Positions 1 through 9,683 are shown, counted from the first letter of the stretch. The stretch is 64,000 bases of DNA from Sphingobacteriales bacterium (GCA_016711285.1 JADJTG010000014.1:372001-436000), one strand, 5' to 3'. The notes: generated from the sequence alone by a model not told the origin. Made by a program: numbers and translations.

Positions 1-279
1 ATTAAAGCACGCCTGCAAGCTGCCAACGCCAAAGATGCTGCCGCCCTGCAAGCCGTAGCCATTGAGGATTTGAGCAAAGTTCAGGAATTGCTGGACTGCA
101 AAGAAGATGCCGCCACCGCCACCGCTTACAAAAACTTTATCATTCAGCTCGCCGATAAAGTTGCCAACGCCGCTTCCGAAGGCGGATTCTTGGGCTTCGG
201 CGGCACACGCTTCAGCGATGGAGAGAAATCGTTTTTGGAAAAAGTAAAAACCGCCCTCCAAACCGATTTGTTGTCGTAA
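1..279 (+). CDS. C-terminal part of a conserved hypothetical protein (start outside window)
   Basis: The frame is open from base 1, so these 92 codons are the end of a longer gene; the internal TTG at 70 is not a credible start. The residues are Ala/Lys/Asp-rich and helical, then end with a glycine-rich motif GGFLGFGG followed by an SDGEK-type stretch and an amphipathic helix before the stop. I recall similar GGFLGFGG tails in a widespread family of unknown function, but I cannot confirm it here. No signal peptide or catalytic motif is visible in the part present. A strong terminator follows 22 bases after the stop. Confidence 0.6.
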   Translation: MKARLQAANAKDAAALQAVAIEDLSKVQELLDCKEDAATATAYKNFIIQLADKVANAASEGGFLGFGGTRFSDGEKSFLEKVKTALQTDLLS

Positions 280-301
280 ACAACAAATACAGCAACTATC
301 C

Positions 302-340
302 AAAAAAAGCCTTGAACTGCACAGTTCAAGGCTTTTTTTT
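302..340. terminator. Rho-independent terminator, bidirectional in form
   Basis: Perfect 11-bp stem GCCTTGAACTG (309-319) pairing with 322-332, preceded by seven A and followed by eight T. It ends the partial gene at 1-279. The A-tract on the left would also serve transcription from the other strand. The stem centre ACTGCACAGT recurs in the terminator at 2866-2902. Confidence 0.85.
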
Positions 341-795
341 GTCATTGTTCCGAAAGCACCGTTACTGCCGCCATTTTTCGTTTGCGATTTTATAAATGCG
401 TTAGTTTGCGCTCAAAAGACGTGGTGAGGGAAAAAATGCAGATTTTTTGGGTGAAAAATGTTTGTTTTTTTGATATATATATATGTTTGCAAAACGGATA
501 AACAATTGGCATGATTTACATAAAAAATCTTTCGAATAAAGTAAAGGAATATTTATAGAGTGTATTACTCAGTAGATATAATAAGCCTCTCTCAAAAGTA
601 CTTTTAAGTAGTCAAATTTTGGATAAAACTATCAAAGTTTAATGTAATTTATTTTCTTTTTATTGATAAAATTGCACAATTTATCAGCTATAAAATATTT
701 ATTTTTAATTATTTGCAATAAAAAATCAATACAAAAGTATCGCAATAAAAGGAATAATCAAAATCGTGCTGTTTAAACCCTTAATTAATAAAAAA
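341..795. other. AT-rich intergenic region
   Basis: About 455 bases, clearly richer in A/T than the genes to the left. A TATGTTTG at 482-489, with TTTG at 461-464 seventeen bases upstream, fits the Bacteroidota TTTG/TAnnTTTG promoter pattern, but it lies about 300 bases before the next start. No RNA gene or conserved ORF was recognised. Confidence 0.4.
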
Positions 796-1787
796 ATGGA
801 ACAACTAAAATTTAATATTCTCTGCTTTTTAATTATTCTGCTTATGGTATTCGGATGTAATAACAGAGAAACTGTTATCAATGAACCAAGAGAGATAATT
901 ATAGAATGGAATAACAATTTAAATAAAAAGAATTTTGATAATCTATCGGAATTATATGGTGAAAATGTTCTTTACTATGGTGAGAGGAAAAATAAAAACG
1001 CTTGTATTAGAGATAAAAACTTATTTATGAAAAAAAACAACAGCTTTTCTCAAAAAATTGATGTAAACAAAATTGATGTAGCAGAACAAAATCCTGGAAT
1101 TTATGAATGCAAGTTTGAAAAAGAAGTTACTATTAGTGGGATTTCAAAAATATACCCAAGCTATATCGTTCTTAAAGAATCAGATAATAAATTAAAGATA
1201 ATAACCGAAAGTGATGAAATAACAGATTATTTTTTAGCAAGAAAATTTGTTAGCGAGCTATCAATTCAAGGCGACTTTAACGGTGATGGAAGAGTAGAAA
1301 AGCTATCTGAAGTTTTATTTGAACCAGAAAGTAAAAAAATATACCGAAAAAAAAACCAGATATTGAGATGCTTTATTCTTATGGAGATATAATTCATACC
1401 AAACTAAATTCTTCGGATAACATAATCCAGACACTATTTATTAAAAAATCTCCTTTAGGATTGTCTATACTTATCAATGAAGGAGATTTAGACGGAGATG
1501 GCGGAGATGAAATTTCTTTTTTACGAGAACACATGACAAGTTCTTGGCACTGTTTGCATTTATATACGATAAAAAACGATGAATGGAAAAATATTTATTC
1601 TGCGACTGTAATTACTACAGAAATGACTCGTTATGACTACGATGAAGTATACAAAAAAGGAATAAATACAGGAGAAATAATCTCTATTGAATACGAAGAT
1701 TGGGGAATAATGAGCAAAAAAATCATAAAGGAAATTAATAACAAGTATATAGTTACAGAGTTAACCAAGTTAAGAAAAAAAAGATAA
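796..1787 (+). CDS. Putative lipoprotein with two EF-hand-like calcium loops, frame-disrupted at an A9 run
   Basis: Start chosen at ATG 796, not the upstream GTG at 766, because it gives a lipoprotein signal: basic start, hydrophobic run, then lipobox VFGC. The first frame runs to 1392 and the second from about 1335 to 1787. They join cleanly if one A is added to the nine-A run at 1347-1355, giving one protein of about 330 residues. Each half carries a DxDG-type calcium loop: DFNGDGRVE before the break and DLDGDGGDE after it, as in FG-GAP/VCBS or EF-hand-like loops of surface proteins. Function is unknown. The gene is AT-rich and followed 37 bases later by another secreted protein, so the two may be co-transcribed. 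The break could be a consensus error, real decay, or slippage on A9. Confidence 0.6.
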
Positions 1788-1824
1788 CGTTAAATTTATA
1801 ATTAATCTAATACAAAATATCATA

Positions 1825-2655
1825 ATGAAAAAATATTTTACATTCTGTATTATCTTTTTGATTACAGTACAAGTATATTCTCAGCACATTTCAAATGCTA
1901 AAATGCTTTATGACCCGCGGGTTAATATCTTTGCTGTATCTGGTGTAGGCGGTGGAAATCTATATGAATTCACTGCAGAAAAATCTTCCTCATCAGGTCA
2001 AATATCAATAGACTGGAATATTGCACTTATGGGGATAAAAGGGAGAGACGAAAGATTACAAACCTTGACAACGGTTTTTAAATATAATCCTTTTATAGGA
2101 GCAAATTATGTTAATGAAGACAGCCTTGATATAAGAAAAATAGCATTTGTTGATAATGAATTTCAAATAATGATAGGATTTCGCTATAATAAGTTAAGTT
2201 TATTTGGAAGTGAAAAATTAGCAAAATTTGTAAAATCTTATTTTATAGATTTTTCAACCGCCCCATATCAAATCCGAAACTCTCCCTCTAATAATACAGG
2301 TTTTCGTAATTTTAACATTAATATTGGGGGGCAATTCGGATATATGACAAATTTAGATTTTGGATTATTGGGTGTCACATTTAATCCTCAACTAAACTAC
2401 ATCTGGATATACGATAATGAAAATGGGGACAGGGGGTTTGAAGAAATTGTAAATTCAATAACCCCTCTAAAACGGAATTTCTTTGGCTTTGGAGGTAAAG
2501 TGATAGTCTATTTGAATGACTTTGCTATTTTTTTTGAAGGAAGAAAATATTTAACCTCTAAATCACAACCTAAAATTAACGGATTGACGGATAGAGCAAT
2601 TTTTTCAATCGGAGGTGTCGCAACGGGAAATGTTTTCAAAAATAAAACTAATTAG
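1825..2655 (+). CDS. Hypothetical secreted or outer-membrane protein
   Basis: 276 residues with a clear Sec signal peptide: MKKYF, a hydrophobic core, then cleavage likely after VYSQ. The mature part alternates aromatic/hydrophobic and polar residues and has glycine-rich turns (GVGGG, NIGGQFGYM, FFGFGGK), as in a small beta-barrel. No named family was recognised. It is AT-rich like the preceding lipoprotein gene, from which it is separated by 37 bases, and the pair looks like an accessory unit. The nearest terminator lies 211 bases downstream at 2866. Export is well supported; membrane location and role are not. Confidence 0.6.
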   Translation: MKKYFTFCIIFLITVQVYSQHISNAKMLYDPRVNIFAVSGVGGGNLYEFTAEKSSSSGQISIDWNIALMGIKGRDERLQTLTTVFKYNPFIGANYVNEDSLDIRKIAFVDNEFQIMIGFRYNKLSLFGSEKLAKFVKSYFIDFSTAPYQIRNSPSNNTGFRNFNINIGGQFGYMTNLDFGLLGVTFNPQLNYIWIYDNENGDRGFEEIVNSITPLKRNFFGFGGKVIVYLNDFAIFFEGRKYLTSKSQPKINGLTDRAIFSIGGVATGNVFKNKTN

Positions 2656-2865
2656 GACAGTATATATAAGCATTTATTTGCGATTTATACCAAATAAATA
2701 TCTAATATAAAAAGGTTCTATTCTGTAACGATGTTGCTGATATTAGCAATAATATAAGCCACTTTGAATGGAATTGAATCTGTAAAATAACTATGACAAA
2801 TAGATATTTGAATGGTATTATACTACCCCAATTTGCATTTTTATATAACAAATACACACCCAACA

Positions 2866-2902
2866 CAAAAAGCCCGCCAACTGCACAGTTGGCGGGCTTT
2901 TT
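2866..2902. terminator. Bidirectional Rho-independent terminator
   Basis: 13-bp perfect stem AGCCCGCCAACTG (2871-2883) pairing with 2886-2898, with an A-tract before and a T-tract after. It ends the leftward ndk gene and can also stop read-through from 1825-2655. Confidence 0.85.
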
Positions 2903-2944
2903 TGCGTGTTGCGGCAAAAGAAAAATATCTATTTCTCCTCCGCC

Positions 2945-3364
2945 CTAAAAACGCTCCAAACTACTAAAAAAGAAATCGCCTTCGATGCGGGCGTTTTCGT
3001 CAGAGTCAGAGCCGTGTACGGCATTTTCGCCGATGCTCGTGGCGTATTTTTTGCGGATAGTGCCCTCTGCTGCCTGCGCCGGATTCGTAGCTCCGATGAG
3101 CGTGCGAAAATCTTCTACGGCATTGTCTTTTTCCAAAATCGCCGCCACAATCGGTCCCGAAGACATAAACTCCACCAATTCGCCATAAAAAGGACGCTCC
3201 TTGTGTACGGCATAAAATGCTCCCGCCTGCTCTTTGCTCAGGCGCAGATATTTCATCGCCACTATCCGAAAACCGCCCTCGTTCATCATCGCCAAAATAC
3301 CGCCGATGTAGTTGTTGCGTACTGCATCGGGTTTTACCATCGTAAAAGTTCTGTTACCTGCCAT
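2945..3364 (-). CDS. ndk: Nucleoside diphosphate kinase
   Basis: 139 residues, the normal bacterial length. The enzyme moves the gamma phosphate from ATP to nucleoside diphosphates through a phosphohistidine, keeping cytosolic NTP and dNTP pools balanced. Visible signatures are the N-terminal FTMVKPDAV strand and the catalytic histidine in NAVHGSDS near residue 115. The ATG start lies just after AT-rich leader DNA, and the terminator at 2866-2902 follows the stop, so it is probably monocistronic. It is divergent from the DHH phosphoesterase at 3555. Nothing unusual was seen. Confidence 0.95.
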   Translation of the reverse strand: MAGNRTFTMVKPDAVRNNYIGGILAMMNEGGFRIVAMKYLRLSKEQAGAFYAVHKERPFYGELVEFMSSGPIVAAILEKDNAVEDFRTLIGATNPAQAAEGTIRKKYATSIGENAVHGSDSDENARIEGDFFFSSLERF

Positions 3365-3482
3365 AATTTTTTTTTAATATACAATATAAGTGTTAAAAAA
3401 TAAAAATATTTCTATCAAAAAACAACATTTTTGCCCCCCAAAGCCATTTTTATGCCGATATACTCAAAATCATGGCTTCGGA

Positions 3483-3515
3483 TTTGAAATGCTGGGCAAA
3501 GTTAGCGTATCTTTG
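3483..3515 (+). promoter_or_regulatory. Bacteroidota-type promoter of the DHH phosphoesterase gene
   Basis: TTTG at 3483-3486, a 21-base gap, then TATCTTTG at 3508-3515, matching the Bacteroidota TTTG/TAnnTTTG consensus. It lies 40 bases before the start at 3555. Confidence 0.6.
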
Positions 3516-3554
3516 CGCAACTTTAACAAAAATAGTGTTTTTGTTTGCTAAAAA

Positions 3555-4589
3555 ATGATGAAGATAACTGCATTACAGGAATATTTGAATACGGCACGGC
3601 GCATTGTTATTACTACCCACCACCGCCCTGATGGCGATGCGCTGGGCAGTTCTTTGGCAATGTATCATTTTCTCAAAAACCACCCCGCCGCCCACGATGT
3701 AAAGGTGATTGTGCCTTCGGAATATCCCGATTTTTTGCAGTCGCTGCCCGCCGCCACCGAGGTGCTGGTATTTGGGGCAAATCTGGCAAAGAGTTTATTG
3801 CTCATTGAAAAAAGCGACCTCATTTTTTGTTTGGATTACAACGCTTTTCATCGCACACATACGATGGAGTCGTATTTGGCACAGAGCAAAGCCCTCAAAG
3901 TACTCATCGACCACCACCTGCAACCCGATACCGCCGCTATGGATTTTGTTTTGAGCGATACTTCGGCGAGTTCTACCTGCGAGTTGGTGCTTGATTTTTT
4001 GGATATGCTCGGCGCACGCGATGCCGTTGATACCGATATAGCGCACTGCTTGTATGCCGGTTTGCTCACCGACACCGGACGTTTTAAATTCTCCATTACG
4101 CCAAAAGTACACGAAACGGCGGCTTTTTTGGTAAAATGCGGCGCAAACGCTTTTCAAATCACAGACGACATCTACGAAAGCTACTCCGAAGACCGCCTGC
4201 GCTTGTGGGGCTACGCCATTGATGAGCGAATGGAAGTGCTGTGGGAATACCGCACCGCTATTATCAGCTTGCCGGCAGAGGTGTTCCGGCGTTTTCAGTA
4301 TCGCGTGGGCGACACCGAAGGTTTGGTCAATTTCCCGCTTTCCATCAAAGGTATTTATTTGGTGGCACTCATCACCGAAAACGAAGGTATGGTGAAGTTG
4401 TCGCTACGCTCCAAAGGCGATTTTTCGGTAGATGAAATGGCACGAACCCACTTTGAAGGCGGCGGACACCGCAACGCCGCCGGCGGACGCAGCAAATTGA
4501 TGTCGTTGGAGGCAGTGGTGCAAAAATTTAAAGACCTCCTGCCTTTGTATGCTGAACAATTGCAAACTTCTGATCCCGTTCCTTTATAA
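3555..4589 (+). CDS. DHH/DHHA1 family phosphoesterase (NrnA-like nanoRNase / pAp phosphatase)
   Basis: 344 residues, usual for NrnA-type proteins, which degrade short oligoribonucleotides and dephosphorylate pAp in the cytosol with bound Mn. All DHH motifs are present in order: HRPDGDALGS (about residues 23-32), the CLDYN aspartate, the DHH triad in LIDHHLQ, and the TDTG motif. The C-terminal DHHA1 substrate-binding domain has the glycine-rich GGGHRNAAGG. No signal peptide. Starts at 3555 and 3558 (ATG ATG) are both possible. The assignment to NrnA rather than another DHH subgroup is by overall layout only. Confidence 0.85.
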   Translation: MMKITALQEYLNTARRIVITTHHRPDGDALGSSLAMYHFLKNHPAAHDVKVIVPSEYPDFLQSLPAATEVLVFGANLAKSLLLIEKSDLIFCLDYNAFHRTHTMESYLAQSKALKVLIDHHLQPDTAAMDFVLSDTSASSTCELVLDFLDMLGARDAVDTDIAHCLYAGLLTDTGRFKFSITPKVHETAAFLVKCGANAFQITDDIYESYSEDRLRLWGYAIDERMEVLWEYRTAIISLPAEVFRRFQYRVGDTEGLVNFPLSIKGIYLVALITENEGMVKLSLRSKGDFSVDEMARTHFEGGGHRNAAGGRSKLMSLEAVVQKFKDLLPLYAEQLQTSDPVPL

Positions 4590-4709
4590 AAAATCAGGGC
4601 GGTAGTATGAAAAAAATATATCAGCCGCTTTCTATTCAAAGTTGATTTATTCTATTTTTAACAATATCTAAATTAAAAAACAAAAACATATTAATTCATC
4701 GCATATTGT

Positions 4710-5597
4710 ATGAAAAAAATTGCTTTTATAGTACTAACCTTAGTAGCAACATTTATCGCTTGTAAAACAGATGGCGGCGGCAGTGGCAAACAAAAAGCCG
4801 CCAATGGCGTGGAATACACTATTTTTACTTCTCAGGGCGGGCGCAAGCCGCAGTTCAATGATTTTATTTATGTATTTATGAAATACACCACACCCGCCGA
4901 CTCGGTGATTTTCAACTCCTTTACGCGCTCTTCACCGATGGCTTTTAAGCTCACCGACAAATTGTTCAGAGGTGCTATGAACGAAGCCCTGATGAATATG
5001 GGCGCGGGCGACAGTGCCTTGCTCTTAGTGCCTGCCGAGTTGATTTTCGGCGACAAACGCTTGCCGGTTACGCTAAAAACAGGCGATAAACTCAAATATA
5101 CCATCAAATTAGTTGATGTGAAAAGTGAAAGCGAATATCGCGATGCTCAAACCGAAAAAATGCGCCAAGCTACCATTCCTAAAGACCCCGAATTGGTGAA
5201 AAAAGAAACCGAAACCATCGCCAATTATGCAGGTAACAGAGGATTGACGATGCAAAAAACACAACGTGGCGTGTTTTATAATATCAGCAACGAAGGCAGC
5301 GGCAACAAACCCAAAGACGGTGAAGAAGTGTATGTTAATTATCGCGGCACTTTGCTCGATGGTACCGAGTTCGACTCTTCGCACAAGCGCAATGAGCCTT
5401 TTAAGTTTATTTTGGGTAAAAATATGGTGATTCCGGGTTGGGAAGATGCCATTCCTTTAATGGGCAAAGGAGGCAGAGGTACTTTTATTATTCCTTCGCA
5501 TTTGGCGTATGGTGCTATGGCTCGTCCGGGAATTCCTGCCAATTCGGTGTTGGTATTTGATATAGAGTTGCTTGATATTAAAAAAGCAGCACAATAA
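4710..5597 (+). CDS. Lipoprotein FKBP-type peptidyl-prolyl isomerase with two FKBP domains
   Basis: 295 residues. A lipoprotein signal ends at lipobox FIAC (Cys18), so the protein is exported and lipid anchored. Residues about 35-140 look like a degenerate first FKBP domain that keeps the fold pattern but lacks the usual YxGxLxDGxxFD core. Residues about 180-292 are a canonical FKBP domain with VYVNYRGTLLDGTEFDSS, IPGWEDAIPLMGKG and AYGAMARPGIPANS. It would catalyse proline isomerisation of exported proteins. The layout resembles the gliding-associated isomerase GldI, but no gliding genes adjoin it, so that name is not assigned. Confidence 0.8.
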   Translation: MKKIAFIVLTLVATFIACKTDGGGSGKQKAANGVEYTIFTSQGGRKPQFNDFIYVFMKYTTPADSVIFNSFTRSSPMAFKLTDKLFRGAMNEALMNMGAGDSALLLVPAELIFGDKRLPVTLKTGDKLKYTIKLVDVKSESEYRDAQTEKMRQATIPKDPELVKKETETIANYAGNRGLTMQKTQRGVFYNISNEGSGNKPKDGEEVYVNYRGTLLDGTEFDSSHKRNEPFKFILGKNMVIPGWEDAIPLMGKGGRGTFIIPSHLAYGAMARPGIPANSVLVFDIELLDIKKAAQ

Positions 5598-5695
5598 AGT
5601 TGGCTTTGAACGCTTTTTGATAGAAAAAAAACAATTCAATAAAGGCGAGCAACACTTCAAAAAAAACATCGCTTGATTAAAAGCGGTTTTGATTC

Positions 5696-5741
5696 AATCC
5701 TTAGCGGAGTTTTCTTAAAAAAATTCTGCTAAGGATTTTTA
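5696..5741. terminator. Rho-independent terminator between convergent genes
   Basis: AATCCTTAGC (5696-5705) pairs with 5728-5737, loop of about 22 bases, followed by five T. It follows the FKBP gene and lies 25 bases beyond the end of the leftward ABC permease. Confidence 0.7.
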
Positions 5742-5765
5742 GTTTGTTTGCTACCTCTCAGCAAA

Positions 5766-7048
5766 CTACTCAAAACGAATAGCTTTGATGACGGATATGC
5801 GACTCGCCAAGTAAGTGGGCAATATAAGGGCAGCCCAGCAAATTGCAAAAGTGCCTGCATTGAGCAGCAGGAGGGTTTTCCATTCGAGGAGCAAAGGCAC
5901 CACACTCAGATAATACGACTCTTCGGGCAAGGTGATGATATGGAAATACTGCTGAATATAATACAGCAACAAAGCCAAAGCATTGCCCAGCAACATGCCA
6001 TTTCCGATAATCAGTGCAGCGGTATAAAGAAAAATCCGGCGTATTTCTTGGTTATCTGCCCCCAACGCCTTTAAAATACCAATCATATTCGTGCGCTCTA
6101 ATATCAGAATTAGCAAAGCGGAACTCATATTGATAATAGCCACCAAAATCATCAGTGCCAATATAATGCGCTCATTGGTTTGTTGCAGTTGTATCCAATC
6201 AAAAATATTCGGCAGCAGGTCGCGGATAGAGTTGCTGTTGAGCGATGCGCCCAGCACATTGTGATACAAATGTTCATTGACGGCATCAATGCTGTCCACA
6301 TTATTTACCCACACCGAAAAGCCCCCCACCTGCTCCCTGTTCCAGTCGTTGATGTGTTGTATATGTCCGATGTCAATCAAGGCAAATTGCATATCGTAAT
6401 CTTGCAGCCCCGTTTTATAAATTCCCGATATTTTGAGCTTGCGGTAGCGCATTTGCTCCTGCACAAAATTTACCAGCAACATATCTCCGCTTTTTACTCC
6501 CAAACGGCGGGCAGTATAATCCGAAATTAAAATGCTGTTTACTTTTCCGGTATCGCTTACGGCAAAAATATCGCCTTCGGTGAGGTATTTTTTAAAAAAA
6601 CTCCAGTCCATATCGCTGCCCACACCTTTGAGTATAATGCCTTCAATGTTGGTGTCGCTCATTAAAATAGCGGGTTTGGTGGCAAAAGTTTGGATACTTT
6701 TAATGCCTTCAATGTCGTTTTTATAAGGAAAAAAAACCTGTCGTTTGTCTATCGGGCTGGTATTTTCAAAAGAGGTGTTGGACTGAAAATTGGTGATGCG
6801 GATATGCCCCCAAAATCCGAATATTTTATCGCTGATTTCTTTTTAAAGCCCGCAATAATTGCCGTTGAAATAATCATCACCGCCAAAGACAAAGCCACTG
6901 CCGCAATAGCGATTTTGATGATAAACGAAGAAAAAGAAGCCCTGCCGCCAAAGGCGATACGCCGAGCAATATAAAAAGAGGTAGAATTCAAGCGAAAAAC
7001 TTTAAGTTTAAAAATAGGAATGACAGTCTTATAATTTTTTACCGACAT
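5766..7048 (-). CDS. FtsX/LolCE-type ABC transporter permease, frame-disrupted
   Basis: The N-terminal 99 residues (7048 down to about 6845) contain a transmembrane helix after FIIKIAIAAVALSLAVM, and the C-terminal part (to 5766) contains the periplasmic domain and three further helices with the FtsX-like stretch ILERTNMIGILKALGA. The frames join if the five-T run at 6840-6844 had six T, restoring GFKKEISDKIFGFWGHI and a protein of about 427 residues, the normal length for LolC/LolE-like permeases. Such proteins move lipoproteins or other lipids from the inner membrane using an ATPase encoded elsewhere; none is adjacent. The single lost base suggests a consensus error more than a dead gene. 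Confidence 0.75.
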
Positions 7049-7103
7049 TTATTACAATGCCAAACTTACAAACAAAAAAAATATTTGATGTAATTACAAT
7101 TAA

Positions 7104-8141
7104 TTATCCAAAAATCTCTTTTAGTTTGGCATCTAATAGCGGACCTCGCAAGTTTTTGCCGATGATTTTTCCGTCTTTGTCAATCAGGAAACTCGCCGGA
7201 ATAGAAGTAACTCCATAAGCGCGGGCAGGTGCAGAATTCCAAAATTGGAGGTCGCTAACATGCCATTTCCAAGCGAGTTTGTCTTTTTCAATGGCATCTA
7301 TCCAACGCTGTTTGTCTTTGTCGAGCGATACGCTGAACACTTCAAAACCTTTGTCTTTGTATTTGTTGTAAGCGTTTACCACATTGGGATTTTCTTTGCG
7401 GCAAGGACCACACCAGCTTGCCCAAAAATCCAACAACACCACTTTGCCGCGCAACTGCGAAAGTGCCATCTCTTTGCCATCGGGCGAAGGTAATTTGATT
7501 TCCTGTGCCATAGCTCCGGTGCCTGTACTGGCTTCGGTGGCTTGTTGGGCGGCTATCGTCGCTTTGCTGTCGGTGATAAATTTAGAAAGTGTTTGTGTGA
7601 GTTCGGAATTGGGCATTTCTGCTTTCAGGCGTTGTTCTACTTTTTCATACACCGCCATATCTCCTTGAATATTGAAAAATTGCATCGCATAATACGCCAA
7701 AAGCGGACTTTTAACAGTATCCAAAAACTGCGTCATGTATTCGCGGTTTGTTTTGTTGGTGCGTACATCGTTCATCAGGTTTTGCAATATTGAGTTTTCG
7801 GAAGTACCCGCAACGGTGTATAAACGCGGATTTGATTGGTCAATATTGACGTTGATTTTGGCATTGTCCAAAATAAAAAAAGCATCGTTGCCACCTACCA
7901 ATACCCTCGCAAAACTTTTGTCTTTGGCTTTGCCGTTAAAAGTAAAAGTACCTTCTTTGGTGGTAGTGGTAGTGTCTAAAGCTACGGGTTGTGCGCCGCG
8001 AATTTCCTGCAAAACGACTTGGGTGTTTTCGGGGTAATTTTTGGCTTCGCCCGAAATTTTAAAACCGCCCTTAGGCATTTCGTTATTGCAGCTGATAATG
8101 GCCATAATGGCAGATAAGCAGACAGAATAAATTAATTTCAT
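7104..8141 (-). CDS. TlpA-like thioredoxin-fold lipoprotein (DUF4369 plus AhpC/TSA-Redoxin domain)
   Basis: 345 residues. A lipoprotein signal ends at AIISC (Cys18). Residues about 25-110 resemble the DUF4369 beta domain that precedes many Bacteroidota thiol-disulfide proteins (phrases such as FKISGEAKN and GTFTFNG). The C-terminal 140 residues are a TlpA/ResA-like thioredoxin fold with the active site WASWCGPCRKEN and the cis-proline in VTSIPASFLID. It should reduce or exchange disulfides in exported proteins on the periplasmic side. It lies upstream of the ABC permease on the same strand, 55 bases apart, and may share a transcript with it. Confidence 0.9.
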   Translation of the reverse strand: MKLIYSVCLSAIMAIISCNNEMPKGGFKISGEAKNYPENTQVVLQEIRGAQPVALDTTTTTKEGTFTFNGKAKDKSFARVLVGGNDAFFILDNAKINVNIDQSNPRLYTVAGTSENSILQNLMNDVRTNKTNREYMTQFLDTVKSPLLAYYAMQFFNIQGDMAVYEKVEQRLKAEMPNSELTQTLSKFITDSKATIAAQQATEASTGTGAMAQEIKLPSPDGKEMALSQLRGKVVLLDFWASWCGPCRKENPNVVNAYNKYKDKGFEVFSVSLDKDKQRWIDAIEKDKLAWKWHVSDLQFWNSAPARAYGVTSIPASFLIDKDGKIIGKNLRGPLLDAKLKEIFG

Positions 8142-8237
8142 GTTGTTGTGCTGTGTGTTAGATATTGATTTTTGAGTTGTAATTATTGTATCAGTTTTAA
8201 AAAAACATTATGACAGAAAAACATTGCATCATATACT

Positions 8238-9683
8238 TTATTTAAGTTTTGCTTCCAACAATTTTACTGCCATTTCTGCGGTTATTTTTCCTTGTGATGC
8301 TTTTAGGAGTTGCCCCATAAACATAGAAAAAAGTTGTTTTTTACCGTTTTGATAGGCTTTTACTTCATTTGGAAACTTTTTTAATACCTCATCTGCCAAA
8401 TCAGCTGCAAAGTTATCATCATTTTCAATAATGAGATGAAGGGATTGTGCTAATTTTTCGGCAGAAAGTTGCGGTTGCAGGAGCATCTGCGGCAGCAATA
8501 CAGTTTTGGCGGCGGCGGTATTGATAGTTCCGCTTTCACTGAGTGCTATCAACTGAGCCAGATGTTGCGGCGACAAAGGGCAATGCTGCCACGCAATTTG
8601 TTGGTCGTTGAGCAGGGCACGCACCGCATTGAGCAGCCAGTTTGCCGCACTTTTCGGCGAAACAGCAGGGTCGGCGGCGGCGGTTTGTTCAAAATAATGG
8701 AGCAAATACACATCTTCGGCGAGTTGGGCGGCTTCGTAGTTGCCCAATCCGTATTGTTGTATGAGACGGCTGCTGCTCTGTGCTTCCAACTCCGGCATAT
8801 CGGCGGTAAATTCAGCGATGAGGTCGTCGTCGAGGATAACCGGCGGCAGGTCGGGTTCGGGAAAATAGCGGTAGTCGTGCGCCAACTCTTTAGAACGTTG
8901 TGCAAACGTAATATTTTTGTCGGCATCATAGCCGCGTGTTTGCCGCTCCACCGTTACGCCTTGTTCTACCATAGCAATCTGGCGGGTTTGTTCAAATTCT
9001 ATGGCTTTACGCAAAAAACGCAGCGAATTGATATTTTTCACCTCTACCCTTTTGCCCAATTCGGGATCTCCTTTGCGGCGCACCGATATATTGGCATCGC
9101 AACGCAGGCTGCCCTCTTCCATATTGGCATCGCTGATGCCCAGTCGAAGCACCAATTTGCGCAGGTTGCCGAGAAATTGCGCCGCCTCTTCGCCGGAGCG
9201 CAGATCGGGTTCGGTTACTAATTCCAGCAAAGGCACGCCGGCGCGGTTTAGGTCTATCCACGAAGCGGTGTCGTGTTGGTCGTGGAGGCTTTTGCCCGCA
9301 TCTTCTTCCATGTGGATATGATGAATACGAATGGAGCGCGGAGTTTCGTTTTTTTCTCCGATTTGCACCTCGCCACCTACACAAATAGGCTGGCGGTCTT
9401 GTGTAATTTGGTAGCCTTTGGGCAGGTCGGGATAAAAATAGTGCTTGCGCTCGAAGTAAGAATAGCGGTTGATGCTGCATTGCAACGCAGTACCCAAACG
9501 CACGGCACACTCTACGGCGCGGCGATTGAGAAAAGGTAAAGTACCCGGATGGGCGGCAGTGACAGCACTGCTCAATGTATTGGGTGCAGCTCCAAAGCGA
9601 TAGGCATCGGGTGCAAAAATTTTCCGTTGGGTTTGAAGCTGAATATGTACTTCTAAACCAATAACCGTTTCAAATTCTATCAT
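8238..9683 (-). CDS. gatB: Aspartyl/glutamyl-tRNA amidotransferase subunit B
   Basis: 481 residues, normal length. As part of GatCAB it converts mischarged Glu-tRNA(Gln) or Asp-tRNA(Asn) to the amide form in the cytosol. Signatures: GLEVHIQLQT at the N terminus, IHMEEDAGKS, the NRAGVPLLELVTEPD block, and LRCDANISVR. The C-terminal YqeY-like tRNA-binding domain ends in the expected GQLLKASQGK helix. gatA and gatC are not in the window. A good promoter lies 35 bases upstream (9718-9752). Confidence 0.95.
   Translation of the reverse strand: MIEFETVIGLEVHIQLQTQRKIFAPDAYRFGAAPNTLSSAVTAAHPGTLPFLNRRAVECAVRLGTALQCSINRYSYFERKHYFYPDLPKGYQITQDRQPICVGGEVQIGEKNETPRSIRIHHIHMEEDAGKSLHDQHDTASWIDLNRAGVPLLELVTEPDLRSGEEAAQFLGNLRKLVLRLGISDANMEEGSLRCDANISVRRKGDPELGKRVEVKNINSLRFLRKAIEFEQTRQIAMVEQGVTVERQTRGYDADKNITFAQRSKELAHDYRYFPEPDLPPVILDDDLIAEFTADMPELEAQSSSRLIQQYGLGNYEAAQLAEDVYLLHYFEQTAAADPAVSPKSAANWLLNAVRALLNDQQIAWQHCPLSPQHLAQLIALSESGTINTAAAKTVLLPQMLLQPQLSAEKLAQSLHLIIENDDNFAADLADEVLKKFPNEVKAYQNGKKQLFSMFMGQLLKASQGKITAEMAVKLLEAKLK

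Noticed and set aside
4710..5597. Naming the FKBP lipoprotein gldI
   Set aside because: Layout is similar, but no neighbouring gliding genes or decisive motif support the exact name.
8469..9221. 250-codon plus-strand ORF opposite gatB
   Set aside because: Shadow of gatB, whose signatures are complete in the other strand.
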